Below, piece by piece: positions 15,001 through 27,250 of a DNA stretch of 64,000 nucleotides. Position 1 is the stretch's first letter; each line of letters starts with the position of its first letter. The notes beneath the pieces were generated by a model. That model searched no databases, was not told the origin of the DNA, and was given only the letters and a program-made list of their open reading frames with translations. A program made the position numbers and the translations under genes. Source of the stretch: Nymphaea colorata (Eukaryota > Streptophyta > Magnoliopsida > Nymphaeales > Nymphaeaceae); NCBI RefSeq assembly GCF_008831285.2, contig NC_045143.1, positions 3,295,503-3,359,502 on the forward strand. The letters run 5' to 3'.

Positions 15001-18000
15001 AAAATAGAAAGAAAGTTTGAAACAATTGGGACTTTTGATAAGAGCTTCCCTGTAGTCCGTCATGTCATGTCATTTTGATAAGTTCCACGGTTCACTTTGC
15101 TTGTGACATGATGCCTTTAAAAGTCAGCATTGAAATTCTGACCACAGAAGAAGTTTTTGGTATCTAGCTGATGCAGTGGTTATTTTAGCGTATGAAAATG
15201 CAGCTTTCAATAATTTTTGAAAGAGCTTATATGCAGCCTTGGAACAAAATTTTCACATATGGTGTAGGTTCATGGTTTCATCGTCTTCGTTCATTTCTCA
15301 GTCCACCTTATAATCTGGTTTGGCTTCATGATATGTAATTATGGCCTTAACTTGCCGATGGCGTCAATGATGGATAATAGTTGCATATGATATTTGATTT
15401 TTCTCTACTGATCTTTTAGGTGCTCCGTCGAGATGCACTTATGGTTGCTTTAGTTAAGGATCTACTGTCTGAGCCTGCTATTTTCTGTTTTCAATTTGAT
15501 GCTCATTGATTCAACATACATTACCTTAATGGATAACTTCTCATCTCTTTGTTTCTGTGTCATGGTTGTGCATCATTGCTCTTCTTTTCTGCTTTGGAAT
15601 TTCAATGCAGATTATCTGGAATTCATCTACACGATCAGAATTGCTAAAGTTTGTGGATCAGCAGCGGGGAAGTCAGGGTCCTGATGGTTCATATGATTTG
15701 TTAGAAGCTCAGGCTTTTTCCTATGAAGCACTATCTAAAGAGCTTCATATTGGCAATGTATACTTAAGAGTGTATAATGAACAGCCAGATTTTGATATAA
15801 GTGAGCCAGACAATTTTTGTGTTGCTCTCCTTGATTTTATATCAACATTGGTGCACAATAAAACTGCTACTGTAGAATCAGAAGATAAGGGGCACAATAT
15901 AAAAGATTTGGTCACCGAGTCGCCTAAATCTGGTTCAAATGCTGTAACATTACCGAATGAGGAACAAGAAATTCATGTTGGCTCTTCTGTAGCCTCTGAC
16001 GGGGAGCTGGAAGGTAAAGAGGAGTCAGAAGTTGTTAGGCATCTTCACATTGGGTTGACATCCCTTCAGGTAATGTCTCTATTAATTTAGTGCTGATTCC
16101 AGTTTATGGATCTGACACATGACTGTCTTTTGCAAATTGCAGAATTTGCTGACAAGTAATCCTCAGCTTGCTGCAACATTTTCTACCAAAGAACAGCTCG
16201 TTCCTCTTTTTAAGTGTTTCTCTGTGCCTGTGGCTTCTGAAAGCAAGATTCCTCAGCTTTGTCTCAGTGTGCTATCACAGTTAACTGCATATGCTCCTTG
16301 TGTTGAGGCTATGGTTGCAGATCGTGCAAGTGTATTGCTTTTGTTGCAAATGCTGCATGGTTCCCGCAGTTGCAGAGAAGCAGCTCTTCATGTGTTATAT
16401 GCATTGGCAAGCACACCTGAGCTTGCATGGGTTGCAGCCAAACATGGTGGCGTTGTTTACATTCTAGAACTTCTTTTGCCTTTGCAAGGTAATTTTTTGG
16501 GTGTAGGATCTTGTGGTCAGAGTAATGTATGCATGAATTGGAATATTAATTGTATGAACATATTTTGTTGATGTCATGCTTCTGAGTTCTGAATGTTTTG
16601 GAGGGAGAGAGGGGGGAGGAAGAAAGAAGTAAAAAAGATGAAGAGAAGAGTGGATAAATAAATGGGTCATGGATAAGTTTTGTAGAGTAGATATATAGTG
16701 TGTTTATCACTATTGTTGGTTTATCAGAAAACTGTACCATCAGTCCCCTAGGAATAGCAATTTGTTTTAAACAGTTATTACTGTCAAATTCTCTGTAGTA
16801 GAGGTTCCTTGTTCGTTTTTTAGTTTTTAAGGTTGGCAGGAATAGTTGGCTTGCATGTGTGCAACTCAAGTCTTCCTATTGTAAACATACAAGTACTTGA
16901 AGTTGGAGGGCGAGTCTTTTTTTTATCAAGATCTTGTATGCACCAGATCTATGCTGGTTGTACTTTTTCATGTTCGGTTTCTTTTTTCTGGATTTTTTTT
17001 TTTGTATTTACTTATTTATTTGTCCATGAGTTTTTGTTTGATGCTTGCTTTTCATGCCATGCAGAGGAAATCCCTCTGCAGCAAAGGGCAGCATGTGCAT
17101 CCTTACTGGGAAAGCTTGTCAGCCAACCAATGCATGGGCCACGAGTAGCAATAACTCTGGCAAGGTTCCTGCCAGATGGTTTAGTATCTGCAATAAGAGA
17201 TGGACCTGGTGAAATGGTTGTCACTGCTCTTGAACAGACAACAGAGACACCAGAACTTGTTTGGACACCTGCAATGGCAGCATCATTAGCTGCTCAGATT
17301 TCAACCATGGCAGCTGATTTATATCGTGAGCAGATGAAAGGCCGTGTTGTTGACTGGGATGTTCCTGAACAAGCTTCTGCTCAACAGGAGATGAGGGATG
17401 AACCACAGGTAAATATTTGTGTTAAGCCTTTCCTTGCAATTTTACTTTGTATAAAGTAATAAAACTGTATTTACTTCTTTGTTTATAAGCAGGTTGGTGG
17501 AATATATGTAAGATTATTCTTGAAGGACCCTAAGTTTCCATTAAGAAATCCAAAGAGATTCTTAGAAGGATTGTTAGATCAGTATGTATCATCCATTGCT
17601 GCAACACATTATGACATGCAAGCTGTTGATTCTGAGTTGCCGTTACTTCTATCCGCTGCATTGGTGTCCTTACTACGTGTGCACCCTGCTCTTGCTGACC
17701 ATGTTGGATATCTGGGATACGTTCCCAAGCTTGTTGCAGCAATGGCATATGAAGGAAGACGAGAGACAATGGCATCTGCTGAAATGCAAAATGAGAATCA
17801 TGTCCAATCTGATGGGTTTTGTGCATCTGAAGATGAACAAAAGCAAGCTAGTACACAGACGCCGCAGGAGCGTGTGCGTCTCAGTTGTTTACGGGTTTTA
17901 CACCAACTTGCAGCCAGCACAGCTTGCGCTGAAGCGATGGCGGCCACAAGTGTGGGAAGTCCCCAGGTATATGATAATAATGCTGTCATAATATTTCTCT

Positions 18001-21000
18001 TTGTGTATGTTATCTCACACCTGCATTTGATAACTGGCTTCTCTTGGCCTTATTAGGAAGGCTTCTTATTAAACTTTATTTCCAGGGTGCAAAAGTTCGT
18101 AATAAAGAGGGGAGAGATATCTTTTAAGATTTATGAGATCCTTAAGTTTCAAACTTTTGTGCGTGTGAAGCATTTAGAGAGCTAGCATGCAAATTATTAG
18201 GACTAGTTAGACCTTGTCTTATTTTTCTTGTGAGGGCAGGGAACCTAGGCCTGATGTTCCCAGGGATTTCTGGTAAGAGAATCAGCTATTTTCTCTTAGA
18301 TATTTCTAATTGTTATCATCTTGCCCCTAATTGTTTACTGAATTGACACTTTCAACTAGCTGGATGTAGATGTGGCTGCAAGAATCTGGTTTCAACTTAA
18401 TTATTCTGTCAATAAGCTTCAAGTCTAACTGAGCCAAACCAAACAGCTCATCTATGTTAGCTTGCTCATATTCTCATTAGACGTTGACCAATTCATTTTA
18501 TGCGACAAATTAAAGATTGACCAGGCTACAAGTGGTCATGATGTTTGGCAGACCCATGTATGGACATGGACAGTGACTTAAATAGTTACACTATTGTACT
18601 TGGAAGTTGTTTGTCTTTGTGAAAATTTGTGGAGCTATGAGTATACCTGGGATGATATTCTGCAATATCAGTCGCAACAACCATGGGAATTTTTATTGTT
18701 ACCTTTGGATCACCACAAATAGAAATTTAAAAATCTTATGTGAGGGGCACTAAAAAGAATGTCCATTCAGGAGCTGGTACTTTCCGTGGGTGCATTATCT
18801 TTTATTATAAACTTTATGCTGCTGCAGTTGTCTGTCTAAGTCCAAAAAAATTGTTCAGGCCTTTACTATATACTCCGGAGTCCCAGACTCCAAATATACC
18901 ACAATTTATGTTTCACCGAAGTTCCAACTTTCTTGATGAAATTCAGTGCTCTTCTTGGTTAATTGCTCGAATTGTTATAGGTAGAGCTTGGTTGATGGTC
19001 CAGTTTTCTTTTTTTTTTTTTTCCTTTTTTCTTTTCTTTTAACTTGCTTCTTCCATTTTGAAACTATGAAAGGTTTTGATTGATGACAAAAGTCAAAATA
19101 GATGAAGCTTTTTCTTGTCCTTTATTCTGAATTTGTGACCTACATCTAAAAATAGCATTTTCAATTAGCATATTCTGAGGAGGATCTCATGTTGTGATAC
19201 CATGTCTTCTATAAATTTTGGATTCACAGTCCTTTTGATTTTACTTTGTCATCTCCTAGTTTTTTTATTAAGAAAACTTGTATATCTTTGATTTGCTATC
19301 AGAGTTTATTACTGTCATCTTTTCCACAAAAGTGAGCCTTTGCAAATTCAGGTGTATTAAATTAATGTCTGAATTTTTGCAAAAACTTGAAGATAATGTA
19401 AGTTTTTTGTTTGCATTTATTATCTTTTAATTATCTGGAATTGGTTTATCTGTTCTCATGAAGTTTTGGTTTACATGTTTTTATCTCTATAGGTTGTTCC
19501 CTTGTTGATGAAAGCAATTGGGTGGCCCGGTGGTAGCATACTTGCACTAGAAACCTTAAAACGAGTTGTCGTTGCAGGAAACAGGGCAAGGGATGCGCTT
19601 GTTGCACAAGGATTAAAGTAAGCCACTCTTATAGTTTTAGTACCTTCTCTTTGACTGTATGTCCAACTTGTCGCTTATGGGCTAGTAGTGGATCATGTAG
19701 AGTTGGCCTCGTTGAAGTTCTTCTTGGGCTGTTGGATTGGAGGGCTGGAGGTACACATGGTCTTTGTGCTCAAATGAAATGGAACGAGTCAGAAGCTTCT
19801 GTTGGGCGAGTTCTTGCTGTTGAGGTTGTATTAAGATTCCCTTGTACATTATGAGGGTGGCTATGTAAACCAGTTTGAATTAGTCATATGACTCATATTC
19901 CATATTTATTTGGCAGTTGGCATGGAAAAGAATGAGAACTTTGAACATGTTAAACCTTTTCTTTTCGTATTTGTATCTTGTGATAATTGGAAATGGTTAT
20001 CTGTGTTCAGGTATTACATGCATTTGCAACAGAAGGAGCCCATTGTACAAAAGTTCGTGACATATTGAATGCTTCAGAGGTAGGTCTCATCAAGATACGT
20101 TTGTATTTCCTGCTAGTCCAAAGCTGCCTGTTGTTACTAATGTATGTTTTGGCCTTTGAAATCTTCTCACTGTTATCGTGCACACATGGTTGCTGACATA
20201 CAATGTACATGGCATATCTCATTCCTACATTATTTGATTAGATATGCTTTTATACCATATTGTAGATTCACATGATTCTTTCTTGAAATGCTCTTATCGT
20301 TCTCACCTGCTCAACATTAAGAGCATTAGGAGGTTTAAGTGAATGCAGCATCATGTGATCTATGATGTTTCTGCTTTTTCGTTTTCCTAATTTTTTATTT
20401 AAATCTGTCGTTCTTAATAAAATAGGGGCATTTATGCAGAAGAGATCCGTCAGAAAAAAAAGTGAAGGCTGCATCATTGTGGCTTTTCCCATACGAGTTC
20501 TTAGATTAGGTTTGGGGGCAGGATGGTAACCATAATAGGACTAGTTGGCACTAGTCAGTCCAAATCTGTCCACATTGATTGACTATAAATAAATACATGT
20601 GAACATTGACTCCATGTTTGTAGACGTTCCATGGACATTTCATCTGAGCCATCCATCATTTCAGATGGTTCACATGGTTTATATTTTTTTTTTTCATTTC
20701 TTTCTCACTCTCCCCCTGTCCCACTCCCTCTCTCTCCTGCCTCATTCCATCTCATGCCAGTGTCAGGTAGGCACCAGCATGCCAGCGTAGGGTAGCGGTG
20801 CCGCCATGGGTGGAACGAGGAAGACGGTAGAAAGGGGGTTGTGGGAGATTCTCGTATCTCGAGGTGGGGATAGAGATGGGTGGAGTATCACCCACTCCCT
20901 CCTCTCTCTTGTCTCCTTTGTTGCCTCCCTCCCACCCCTGTGCCGGTGCCAAATGGCTAAAAATTTAAAAATGCCATTAAAAAATCACTAAATTGGCAAT

Positions 21001-21116
21001 AGCTACGTTTATGGTGTGGCGATGGTTTATGATAACTTTAGCGATTTATGGTCCTTTTACCAATGAATTTTTAAATTTCAGTTATCCTGCAACTATATGG
21101 CATTTGGCAGGGTTGA

Positions 21117-21163
<47 letters not shown>

Positions 21164-22575
21164 AGAGAGAGAGAGAGAGCCTCGGCTCCCATGGACAGTG
21201 GGAACCGATGTAACTCATGTGTCATACATGGAATGGTCCCAATCAATGAAATGTGTTCTCGCTGACTCCTCTCTGGTCTCACTCATGTGCGCCATATGCC
21301 TTCTCTCTGTCTTTGTCTCTTGTGAACAACATCCCGTAGCAACCTCTCCCAGCCCTGACCTCCCCATGGATTCTCTCTTTCTCACACAGACAGAGCTTGC
21401 AGGGGTTATTGGAGAGCCCCAGTCTATCCTCTACATTGGGGCTGCCAGAGAGCTCCTTTCTTTTGTTTGAAAAAAGGTGGGGTGGGTGGGGGGGTTAGAG
21501 AGCCCCATTCAGTCCTCTAGATTGGGGCTGCCCTCTGGCAGCCCTTTTCTTTCTCTTTGAGGGGCTCTCAAACCTCTCACGTACCTTTTTTTAATTTTTT
21601 TTTTCCTTTACCCTCCCTATGCTTGGACGATCTGCACCTCTATTTCTACGCTTGCCCTCTTCACCCAGAGTAATCATTCATAATAGTCAGAGGACTCCCG
21701 ATTTGCATTTTCCAATGAACTTGTGCTGTTGTAGACTGCATGATGGTTTTACAAACAAACAGTGGTTAATTGAGAGGTGTTCGGTTTTTCTGCCACAGAT
21801 GCTTCCCCGCTTATTCTTTGTTGTGGTTATTTCTGGTGGCTGACTATGAACAATGCCCTAGCAGAGGTTACACTAAAGCAAGGCTTACAAACAACATTGA
21901 ACGTGAAATATTTCAAGTGCTTTTGGAGGGCGCTCACAAGAAGTACTCAGAAGTTACAATAATGGCTTTAAAGAGTTTGTGTGGTTGATAAAACTAAGAC
22001 TGTGAAGGCACTAGTAGAATGAACAAGGAATTGAACACAGTAATCCATACCTTGTCTAAAATATTTAGCTGTGGTAAATTTTCTTGAGTCCATTTAAATG
22101 TCCGCCTGAAAATCAAGGCCTTGTTTTTTAATCTTTCAAAGTTGATATCAAGTTTTTTAGCTTTATGCTGAAGTTTTTAATTGTCGGCAAGGGGGCCAAA
22201 GAGGGGGAGACAGAGTGGAAGACGGCAATGGGGCCAAAGAGGGGGAGACAGAGTGGAAGACGGCAATGGGGCCAAGGAAGAAGACATAAAGCGAAGAGAG
22301 AGATAGAGAGAGAAAGGTTGGGGCTGGGGGAGAAGACTCTATGGGATGCTTTTGGCGAGTGAGAGGGAGAGAGAAATGGATGAGGATGCAGGGCATACGA
22401 TTTGGACTGAAGAGAGGAATATTGGTTGGGGCTGTTCGATATATGATACATGAGATATGTTGGTTCCCACTGTTTGTGGGAACCGACATCTTCTAGATAT
22501 ATATCAGGAATGTTTGATAATATGTGAGATACGTTGGTTCCCACTGTCCAATGACCTGTATAAATAAATAAATAA

Positions 22576-22613
<38 letters not shown>

Positions 22614-23641
22614 CATAAGGTCAGAGATTAGTCTGCTGGCTAGTAGACTACTCTAACTAACTAATTGCTGGTTTGACAACACAAACTAGTCAGATTAATC
22701 AGGGTTTTAACTAAGCTGATGCTTGAGGAGCAATTCTTGCATTGCATTGGTTTATTGCTATTTGTTTGCATCATTTTCTTCTAGTTATTCCCAGTGCTGC
22801 AAGATGTTGGTGAATGCCGCTGTCAACTGTCGCTTGGAATTAGCTTCTTTTGTCAGAAACTGCAGGACTTACAGTGGGAAAAAAAACTCGCAGTTATATA
22901 AAATGTAGCTGCCAACTTTACCAACATATGAAATTTGATAAACTTTTTGCAGCTTCCTCCACGACCTCCTTGGGGACTCTCCATCTACCTTCTATCAGAA
23001 AAGATAAGTGAGCAGCACGTGTCAAGACAGTCTAAAAAACAATTTCTGGAAATTTTCTGAACAAGGAAAACAACCAGAAAATCTATAGACGCTGAAGCAA
23101 AACGGGAAAAACTACATGAATATATTCATTATGAAAATATCAGAGGAACGTTATGTAGACCTTTGGTTTATCGCATTTGCAAATATAGTTAATGTGAATT
23201 ACTGTTGATAATGAACTGACGTGTAACTTGGACATGCATATGTTGTGAAGTTCTTGTGTGTTCTTCGGGCCTTTTAGTTGGTTTATGTGTTCCACTGTAT
23301 GAGTACATTATTCTCCCTCTCTCTCTAGATTGATCCCTGCAACCTTCTTTCTATTTGGCCTAAAGTACGTGTTTGCTGATGCATCTTAATCGAGTTTCAA
23401 ATTTCCAAGAATATTGATAAGTGCGTCCTTCTTACAGGTTTGGACTGCATACAAGGATCAGAGGCATGACCTTTTCCTTCCTTCAAATGCCCAATCATCT
23501 GCTGCTGGCGTTGCGGGACTCATAGAGAGCTCATCATCAAGGATCACTTATGCTTTGACCGCACCACCTGCACAGCCCAATCTCAATCGACTGCCGGCTG
23601 CTGTTCCTGAGTCTACTGACAGGCACGATCAATTTTCGTGA
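87..23641 (+). CDS. GRV2: GRV2/KAM2 (RME-8, DNAJC13-type) endosomal J-domain protein, 3' part of gene, 21 exons
   Basis: Plant RME-8 is a large peripheral endosomal protein that recruits Hsp70 through a central J domain; Arabidopsis GRV2/KAM2 acts in vacuolar trafficking, endosome organisation and shoot gravitropism. Exons: 87-320, 474-561, 2018-2226, 3588-3689, 3764-3826, 4147-6399, 6671-7033, 8956-9096, 10282-10674, 11110-11604, 12338-12561, 12673-13017, 13274-13568, 15611-16069, 16143-16488, 17065-17408, 17493-17966, 19493-19617, 19701-19824, 20011-20079, 23438-23641. All introns are GT-AG and the joined frame gives 2449 residues ending at TGA 23639-23641. The order is that of the family: N-terminal region, long armadillo-like segments, four IWN-type motifs (near residues 788, 1269, 1737 and 2070 of this fragment), a GYF-like domain (about 1038-1085) and the J domain (HPD at 1425-1427). 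The first roughly 100-170 residues are upstream of the window, judged from the remembered Arabidopsis length of about 2550. Exon 6 is unusually long at 2253 bp. The donor after 19824 (GTTGTA) is weak. No frameshift or stop was seen. Confidence 0.97.
6833..6976 (+). other. GRV2: GYF-like domain coding segment of GRV2
   Basis: Exon 7 encodes EWLYIGKDGVQVGPM followed by a W-S-K-K-x-I-D-W-T stretch and SMTDWKRL. This is the tryptophan/glycine-rich signature of the GYF-like domain that RME-8/DNAJC13 proteins carry upstream of the J domain. GYF-type folds usually bind proline-rich peptides; the partner here is unknown. The domain limits are judged by eye. Confidence 0.75.
7325..7590. repeat. GC-rich SINE-like insertion in GRV2 intron 7
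   Basis: A GC-rich island lies in an otherwise AT-rich intron. It has a tRNA-like head (GGTTGGGCCAGCGGCTGG, resembling an A box) and two copies of a unit that ends TTCCCCCAAGGAA (near 7509 and 7562), and it stops in an A-rich tail. This resembles a tRNA-derived SINE. The B box is weak and no clean target-site duplication was seen. Confidence 0.35.
8079..8135. repeat. (CA)n-type microsatellite in GRV2 intron 7
   Basis: Imperfect CA/ACAC repeats run into ACATACAC and ATATGTACATG. This is simple-sequence DNA with no other content. Confidence 0.8.
11485..11604 (+). other. GRV2: J domain coding segment of GRV2
   Basis: The end of exon 10 encodes a DnaJ core: helix II with LKRQYRKLAMRY, the HPD tripeptide at 11536-11544 followed by KNPEGREKF, then LAVQKAYERLQ as helix III. 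HPD is the established motif for stimulating Hsp70 ATPase and is intact, so the cochaperone function should be too. The J domain sits in the middle of the protein, as is typical of RME-8 and unlike most DnaJ proteins. Confidence 0.95.
21119..22612. mobile_element. Inverted-repeat element bounded by (TA)n tracts in GRV2 intron 20
   Basis: A (TA)n run at about 21119-21161 is followed by GGACAGTGGGAACC then a GTAACTCATGTGTCAT-type stretch. The reverse complement of the right end, just inside the (TA)n at about 22581-22612, reads GGACAGTGGGAACC followed by a similar stretch; a second inverted copy lies at about 22442-22490. The intervening 1.3 kb has no transposase frame. It holds a repeated block around AGAGAGCCCC (21411-21440 and 21498-21530) and a 38 bp tandem repeat. 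This fits a non-autonomous DNA element inserted in a (TA)n tract, similar in habit to rice Micron elements. The family assignment is inference. Confidence 0.5.
22192..22267. repeat. 38 bp tandem repeat, two copies plus partial third
   Basis: Two identical units starting GGGGCCAAAGAGGGGGAGAC lie at 22192-22229 and 22230-22267. A third copy begins GGGGCCAAGG and then diverges. The array is purine-rich on the + strand and sits inside the inverted-repeat element of GRV2 intron 20. Confidence 0.9.
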
Positions 23642-23890
23642 GACCGAGTGACCAGACAAATATAATTCGTTGAGTTGGGGAGTGATAGGCGTGGATGAGA
23701 AATATACATTGTACAATCTATTGTACAGTTCCGAGTTTTCTTTTCCTCTTTGATTGTATTATATTTGGTGTTTAGCTATTCCACGGGTGGAAATTTTCAG
23801 AGTTCATTCCTGTATCATCCATTTTGTATTATAGATGCTTATTCTTTGTAATAAGTGAGGTTGATATATTTTGTTAATATACAGCTAAAG
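23642..23890 (+). other. Probable GRV2 3' UTR
   Basis: AT-rich sequence follows the TGA at 23639. It has several T-rich tracts and an AATAAG at 23850-23855 that could serve as a near-upstream polyadenylation element. The true cleavage site cannot be fixed from sequence. Confidence 0.5.
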
Positions 23891-24463
23891 TTTCTTTTCC
23901 TTCTTTAAATCTGTCCTTTTTAACCTGCCTGTTTTGTGCACGTCTTCCTTTGGTGGTCAAACGATCATACAACTCCCGCGCGGTTTTCATTGTGGGAACC
24001 GAGATCCCTTGTTCATTGTTTAAATGGAATTTATGGTTATTATGTAAATATATTTTGGCACCCAACCAACTAGTCCATGTACAAAATTACAAATTCCGAT
24101 TCAATTGTTGCTTACAAATTTATGTTGTTTTAGGAGAACACCGAAGGGCAAAGCCTTTTTCTTTCATTTCTTTCATCCCTAATTTCAGTGGGTTGCTAGG
24201 TGGGGAGCTGGACACATGTTTGCAATCCAAGGAAGTAATACCCATGAGAATTGAGTTGATGATGGGACTTTTACCATTCAAAAAAACATATCCATTAAAA
24301 TGGAGCCATGTGAGCCAATACAGACCGATTTGGCCCATGCACTTCATATATTTTAATAACATCATTTTGGACTTCATTTCGTAAATTTTGTCAGCAATAC
24401 AATGCCTATCGGTTAACGTGGACCAATCCAATGCACATCGATATTAATGACGGGAAAAACCAC

Positions 24464-24527
24464 ATTCTGATCAGATTAATGTCAAAGCTGCTGTTATTCT
24501 GATCAGATTAATATCAAAGCTGCAGTT
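24464..24527. repeat. 32 bp tandem duplication
   Basis: Two adjacent 32 bp units begin ATTCTGATCAGATTAAT and differ at two positions (24464-24495 and 24496-24527). Each contains the palindrome TGATCA. Confidence 0.9.
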
Positions 24528-27197
24528 CGTTAGCCTCTGGATGTGCATTATTTTCAGGGTAGAGCGTGACTTAATTGAACCTTCGTTATAGATTTTGTAT
24601 GCATATAATGTTTTCATACTGGAGGTGCCTGAGTAGTAAGTGCCAATCCAGATGTCTACAAGGAAAAATAAAAAGATACAGCACGCTGAGAAGCTAAGGA
24701 AGATATTTTGTGCGAGATAGACCAACAAACCTATTCTTAAAATTAACCAAAATAACATTAATAATCAATTATTATTATTATTATTACTAATTAGTGCCTG
24801 TTAGCGATGCTGTGAATGTCAGTATCTGCAGAGTCTCGTTTACCAAAAGATGCAATATTTCGACTGATATGCACTGATGTGCTTCAACCCATATCAGCGA
24901 TTTTTAGGTGAGCGAGAGGTTGCTGCCAGAAAAAGAGGCTCCCTGCCTCCGATAACTCATATCTGTGATTTAGAACTGGTTTTTTTAACATAAAAAAAAA
25001 AACCCAAAAGAGCATTTTTTTTATATTATTATTTTTACATTTGGGTGAGGCAGGCAACATGTGGACTCCATATTCTGAAGGCTGGCGTGTCTCAGTCCCT
25101 TGTCATTTTGTTTTGTTGTTGGTACTGACCGTTGCACACCAATATTGACGACATTCTCTTACTTTTTTTTTCCCCAGTCAAAAGCGAAAATGTCTATGGA
25201 TGAAGTACAGTTTCTCGTATGAAAACTACGTTGCTGATGCACACGAAAGTTACTTTAATATGTTGAAGATACAAGAAACAAATAAGCCTCCGCCTCTACA
25301 CCTGGATGTTATGTTACTCTTCCTAAATTCTAATCAAGTGATGTTATTGGATAGAGCTAGGTCTCTTGAACTAGTTAAGTCAAAAGCAATTGAATGTTCC
25401 TTGATCAACAGTTTTTCAATGCAAGTTGACAGAAGGGTGCGTACAAGGTGCACAGTTTAACATTTACAAGGCGTTTGAGAAAATGAAACAAATATTCTTA
25501 GAAAACATGTTGTAAGATACCGTGCTCTTACTGAATATATAGCGTAATTATATATGTTGTTCTTAACTCCAACAACCAAATGTTGAACATAATCATAAAA
25601 TGTTTCATCAAACAGAGAATTGATGTATTCCTAAAACACAATGTTCTTCTTGTCAAACGCCCTATTAGACTGCAAGCTCTCGGATTGCTAAGGAGGTCAA
25701 ATTCACATTTACTGAATTCTACTTAATTGGTCCCTATAAGGCTGGATCCAGGCTGAAAGTGGTGTCCTCTTCTTTTAGCTGAATTAATATGGGACCAGCA
25801 TAGCATCTAAGGTAAATAAGTAATTGAGCTGAATTTTTGTTGGATCTCAGTTAGATATCAAGCTCAAATTCAGCTAAAGTAACGATAATGCATGGAAAAT
25901 TTGAATATGATTCACCATTGTACCCAGTTTTTTTTTTTTTTTAACCAAATTTGACTAAACGGGTTTGAAATTGAAGTGCTAATCGGGTATACCCGATCCA
26001 TCAGATCTCTATCTACGCTTCATCAAGAAGTGGAGATGGATATTTGTTGGCTTTACATTGAGCAGTAATTAGAACAGGAAATGGTAGAGATGCACCTCCT
26101 TTTATATGGAAGACTCCTATACACCTAAAAAACTAGGTACTTGTCCTTTTAACAAAAAAAATATACATATAGTTCTCAGCAATCCAATTTAATCCTTGAC
26201 AGTATGAAATAATTTTATAAGTTCTTTGAATTTAAACTTATACATAAAAAAAGAAAAGCAAAAAGAGCCAACTTCCCCATCCAGTGTGGGGTCATTTTCC
26301 TTTCGGTTTCTTGTTCTTAATGGATCACCAACTTCATTCCTGCTGATAGGAAGCTTTCTTTCCATGTGGATGAAAGGGTTCATGGCAAATGGGACAAGGA
26401 TCATATGACTCACATCCACAAATCAAGTGGGTTCGGACCCTTTTCTTATTCTATCGGTGTTGCATGGGTCTTGGAATCGATTCGTTTTCCGAAAAGATTC
26501 AAGAAAATTGGCGGAACTTAATAGAACCAAAATCCGAAAATTTAAAAATTTTGAAATGTTTAGAAAACCAATGCTTGCTAGAAAATTATTAGACAGATAA
26601 TAAAATTCAAGACATTTATTAAATATTATGCCAATTAACTGTTCTTTCATGATTCCATTTGAATCAGGCCAATTTGGATCCATTTTAACAATATATAGCC
26701 TCATTGGACGTAGCATATTGAAAACCATATCCAAATCCGATGGGGACAAGAGAAACCAAACAAGCCCCTTAAGAATAAACTTTTGTACATTTAAAAAGTT
26801 GGTCTACCAAACCTACTTGTAGGAGGGCTAGTTTATTGAAGTTCATTTTGCATCCGATCCAAATCCAGTTTTTATGAGTCGAAATTTTATTGGAGGAAAC
26901 AATCATACACGTCCGAAATGGTTTAGGTTTTCCCAACTAAAATCGAGATCAGAACACTTCAGTTTATGCATTCGGATCTGGATCCATATTTCGAGTCTGA
27001 TGAGCTCATATCTGATTTATCGATGAGTTAATGTCGGACCCAAGTCTCGACCATTGCATCCCCACATATTAGATTATTATTTAACCGGACCCATTGTCAA
27101 AGTACCATGCTTCATGCCTCTATTGTAAAAGAAATAATTAAAGTAGCGTTCTTTTGACTGCCTTTGCAATTTGATAGCGACGCAACTATTTTTCTTG

Positions 27198-27200
<3 letters not shown>

Positions 27201-27248
<48 letters not shown>
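27201..27248. repeat. (TA)n microsatellite
   Basis: An uninterrupted AT dinucleotide run of about 48 bp. It lies next to CTTGACA, at the position matching the end of the second copy of the surrounding diverged duplication. Confidence 0.95.

Positions 27249-27250
<2 letters not shown>

Noticed and set aside
19825-19830. Possible misplacement of the GRV2 donor GTTGTA
   Set aside because: The donor is weak, but joining 19824 to 20011 restores the conserved VLAVEVLHAFATEG sequence exactly, so the junction is kept.
22128-22616. 162-codon minus-strand open frame
   Set aside because: It reads through a (TA)n tract, a purine-rich 38 bp tandem repeat and element ends; the translation is low-complexity (IYIYIY, then LSLS runs).
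25200-25460. 86-codon + strand frame beginning MKYSFSYENYVADA
   Set aside because: No family recognised, no flanking splice or promoter context, and AT-rich DNA of this composition yields such frames by chance.
26189-26749. Minus-strand frames of 76 and 108 codons, considered as organelle-derived
   Set aside because: The translations have a partly protein-like look but match no plastid or mitochondrial gene I can name, so no call is made.
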